Origin: Deltaproteobacteria bacterium
GTDB taxonomy: Bacteria; Desulfobacterota; Binatia; Binatales; Binataceae
Assembly: GCA_021831785.1 (NCBI GenBank)
Contig: JAKBMB010000032.1
Coordinates: forward strand, 158,562 to 222,561
Direction of reading: 5' to 3'
DNA length: 64,000 nt
Both the position numbers and the translations under genes were made by a program. Below, piece by piece: positions 63,800 through 64,000 of this stretch (the stretch's first letter is position 1; the number at the start of each line of letters is the position of its first letter). A model generated the notes under the pieces. That model was given only the letters and a program-made list of their open reading frames with translations. It had not been told where the DNA came from and searched no databases.

Positions 63800-64000
63800 G
63801 CGTCCCGGAAATAGCTTGAATAACTTGCGCACATCCCCACGCCGCTTGCGCTCAGAGCTTGTGAATTTTTGGCAAGCCGCCGCATGCGATCGTAAGCTGC
63901 GCCCGCTATGTTTATAGTGGGGCGGGCCGCCGTGCCCGCCCGGTCACCGATGATTCATTGGCCGCGCGGGCGTGGCGCCCGCGCATCATGGCGGGCACGG
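63800..64000 (+). repeat. Dispersed palindromic element B, copy 3 (cut by window edge)
   Basis: GCTCAGAGCTTGTGAATTTT, GCGCCCGCTATGTTTATAGT, GGCGGGCCGCCGTGCCCGCC and the centre CGCGGGCGTGGCGCCCGCG match copy 1 at 30650. Similarity also covers the preceding GTCCCGGAAATAGCTTGA, which corresponds to the left flank of the element at 30600. The right end is outside the window. Confidence 0.65.

Noticed and set aside
1..64000. tRNA, rRNA and CRISPR arrays
   Set aside because: Intergenic stretches were read for cloverleaf patterns and regular repeats by eye and none was found. A tRNAscan or Infernal run could still detect divergent genes.

Overview
The window is a high-GC bacterial chromosome segment in which housekeeping genes alternate with accessory and decaying DNA. 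A class I lysyl-tRNA synthetase, type I-beta glutamine synthetase, isocitrate lyase, RecO, CoaE, PanE and HemW mark it as bacterial chromosome. Clusters of amidohydrolases, BamE-like lipoproteins and many palindromic repeat elements suggest an uncultured Gram-negative soil or sediment lineage, perhaps near Binatota/Desulfobacterota. That taxonomic guess is inference only. No rRNA, tRNA or CRISPR array was recognised.

Layout. 1-3.0 kb: core operon (deoxyhypusine-synthase-like fragment, SAM hydrolase, site-2 protease) and dCMP deaminase. 3.1-5.7 kb: an OLD-like ATPase/TOPRIM nuclease followed by a broken ribbon-helix-helix/MazF-like toxin-antitoxin pair and a zinc-ribbon protein. 6.0-13.5 kb: two equal-length hemW paralogues bracket a segment holding a DUF3313 lipoprotein, a frameshifted restriction-endonuclease-like gene with its methyltransferase, and a type ISP C-terminal remnant. 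13.6-19 kb: lysyl-tRNA synthetase, DHH phosphoesterase, recO and a MoxR/RavA ATPase. 19.2-30.5 kb: five C-N hydrolases of different folds (NodB-type deacetylase/imidase, amidase, hydantoinase, N-carbamoyl amino acid hydrolase, acetamidase/formamidase) around an SbcD/SbcC-like pair. 31.1-39.5 kb: a Mod/Res (type III-like) restriction-modification locus with five small or accessory genes between or before its two subunits, including a BECR-type nuclease/DUF2283 pair and a tiny chimera of the res start and the mod end. 39.6-47.7 kb: dodecin, 3-methyladenine glycosylase, glutathionyl-hydroquinone reductase, glnA, an M1 peptidase with HEAT repeats. 48.1-51.7 kb: DoxX plus a BufA2-type bufferin precursor without its modifying enzyme, a fused relic gene, and a fluoride riboswitch that has no recognisable fluoride exporter after it. 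51.8-64 kb: isocitrate lyase, a histidine-less sensor-kinase-like protein, a flavin reductase, an esterase, an alcohol dehydrogenase, paired lipoproteins, panE, coaE and an alpha/beta hydrolase.

The most notable themes are: the composite Mod/Res defence locus, with palindromic repeats inserted in frame in its methylase; precisely readable gene decay (a 13-bp tandem duplication in an antitoxin and a one-base loss in a restriction endonuclease); the riboswitch with an unknown target; the orphan bufferin; and at least three families of short palindromic elements, some nested and sharing ends.
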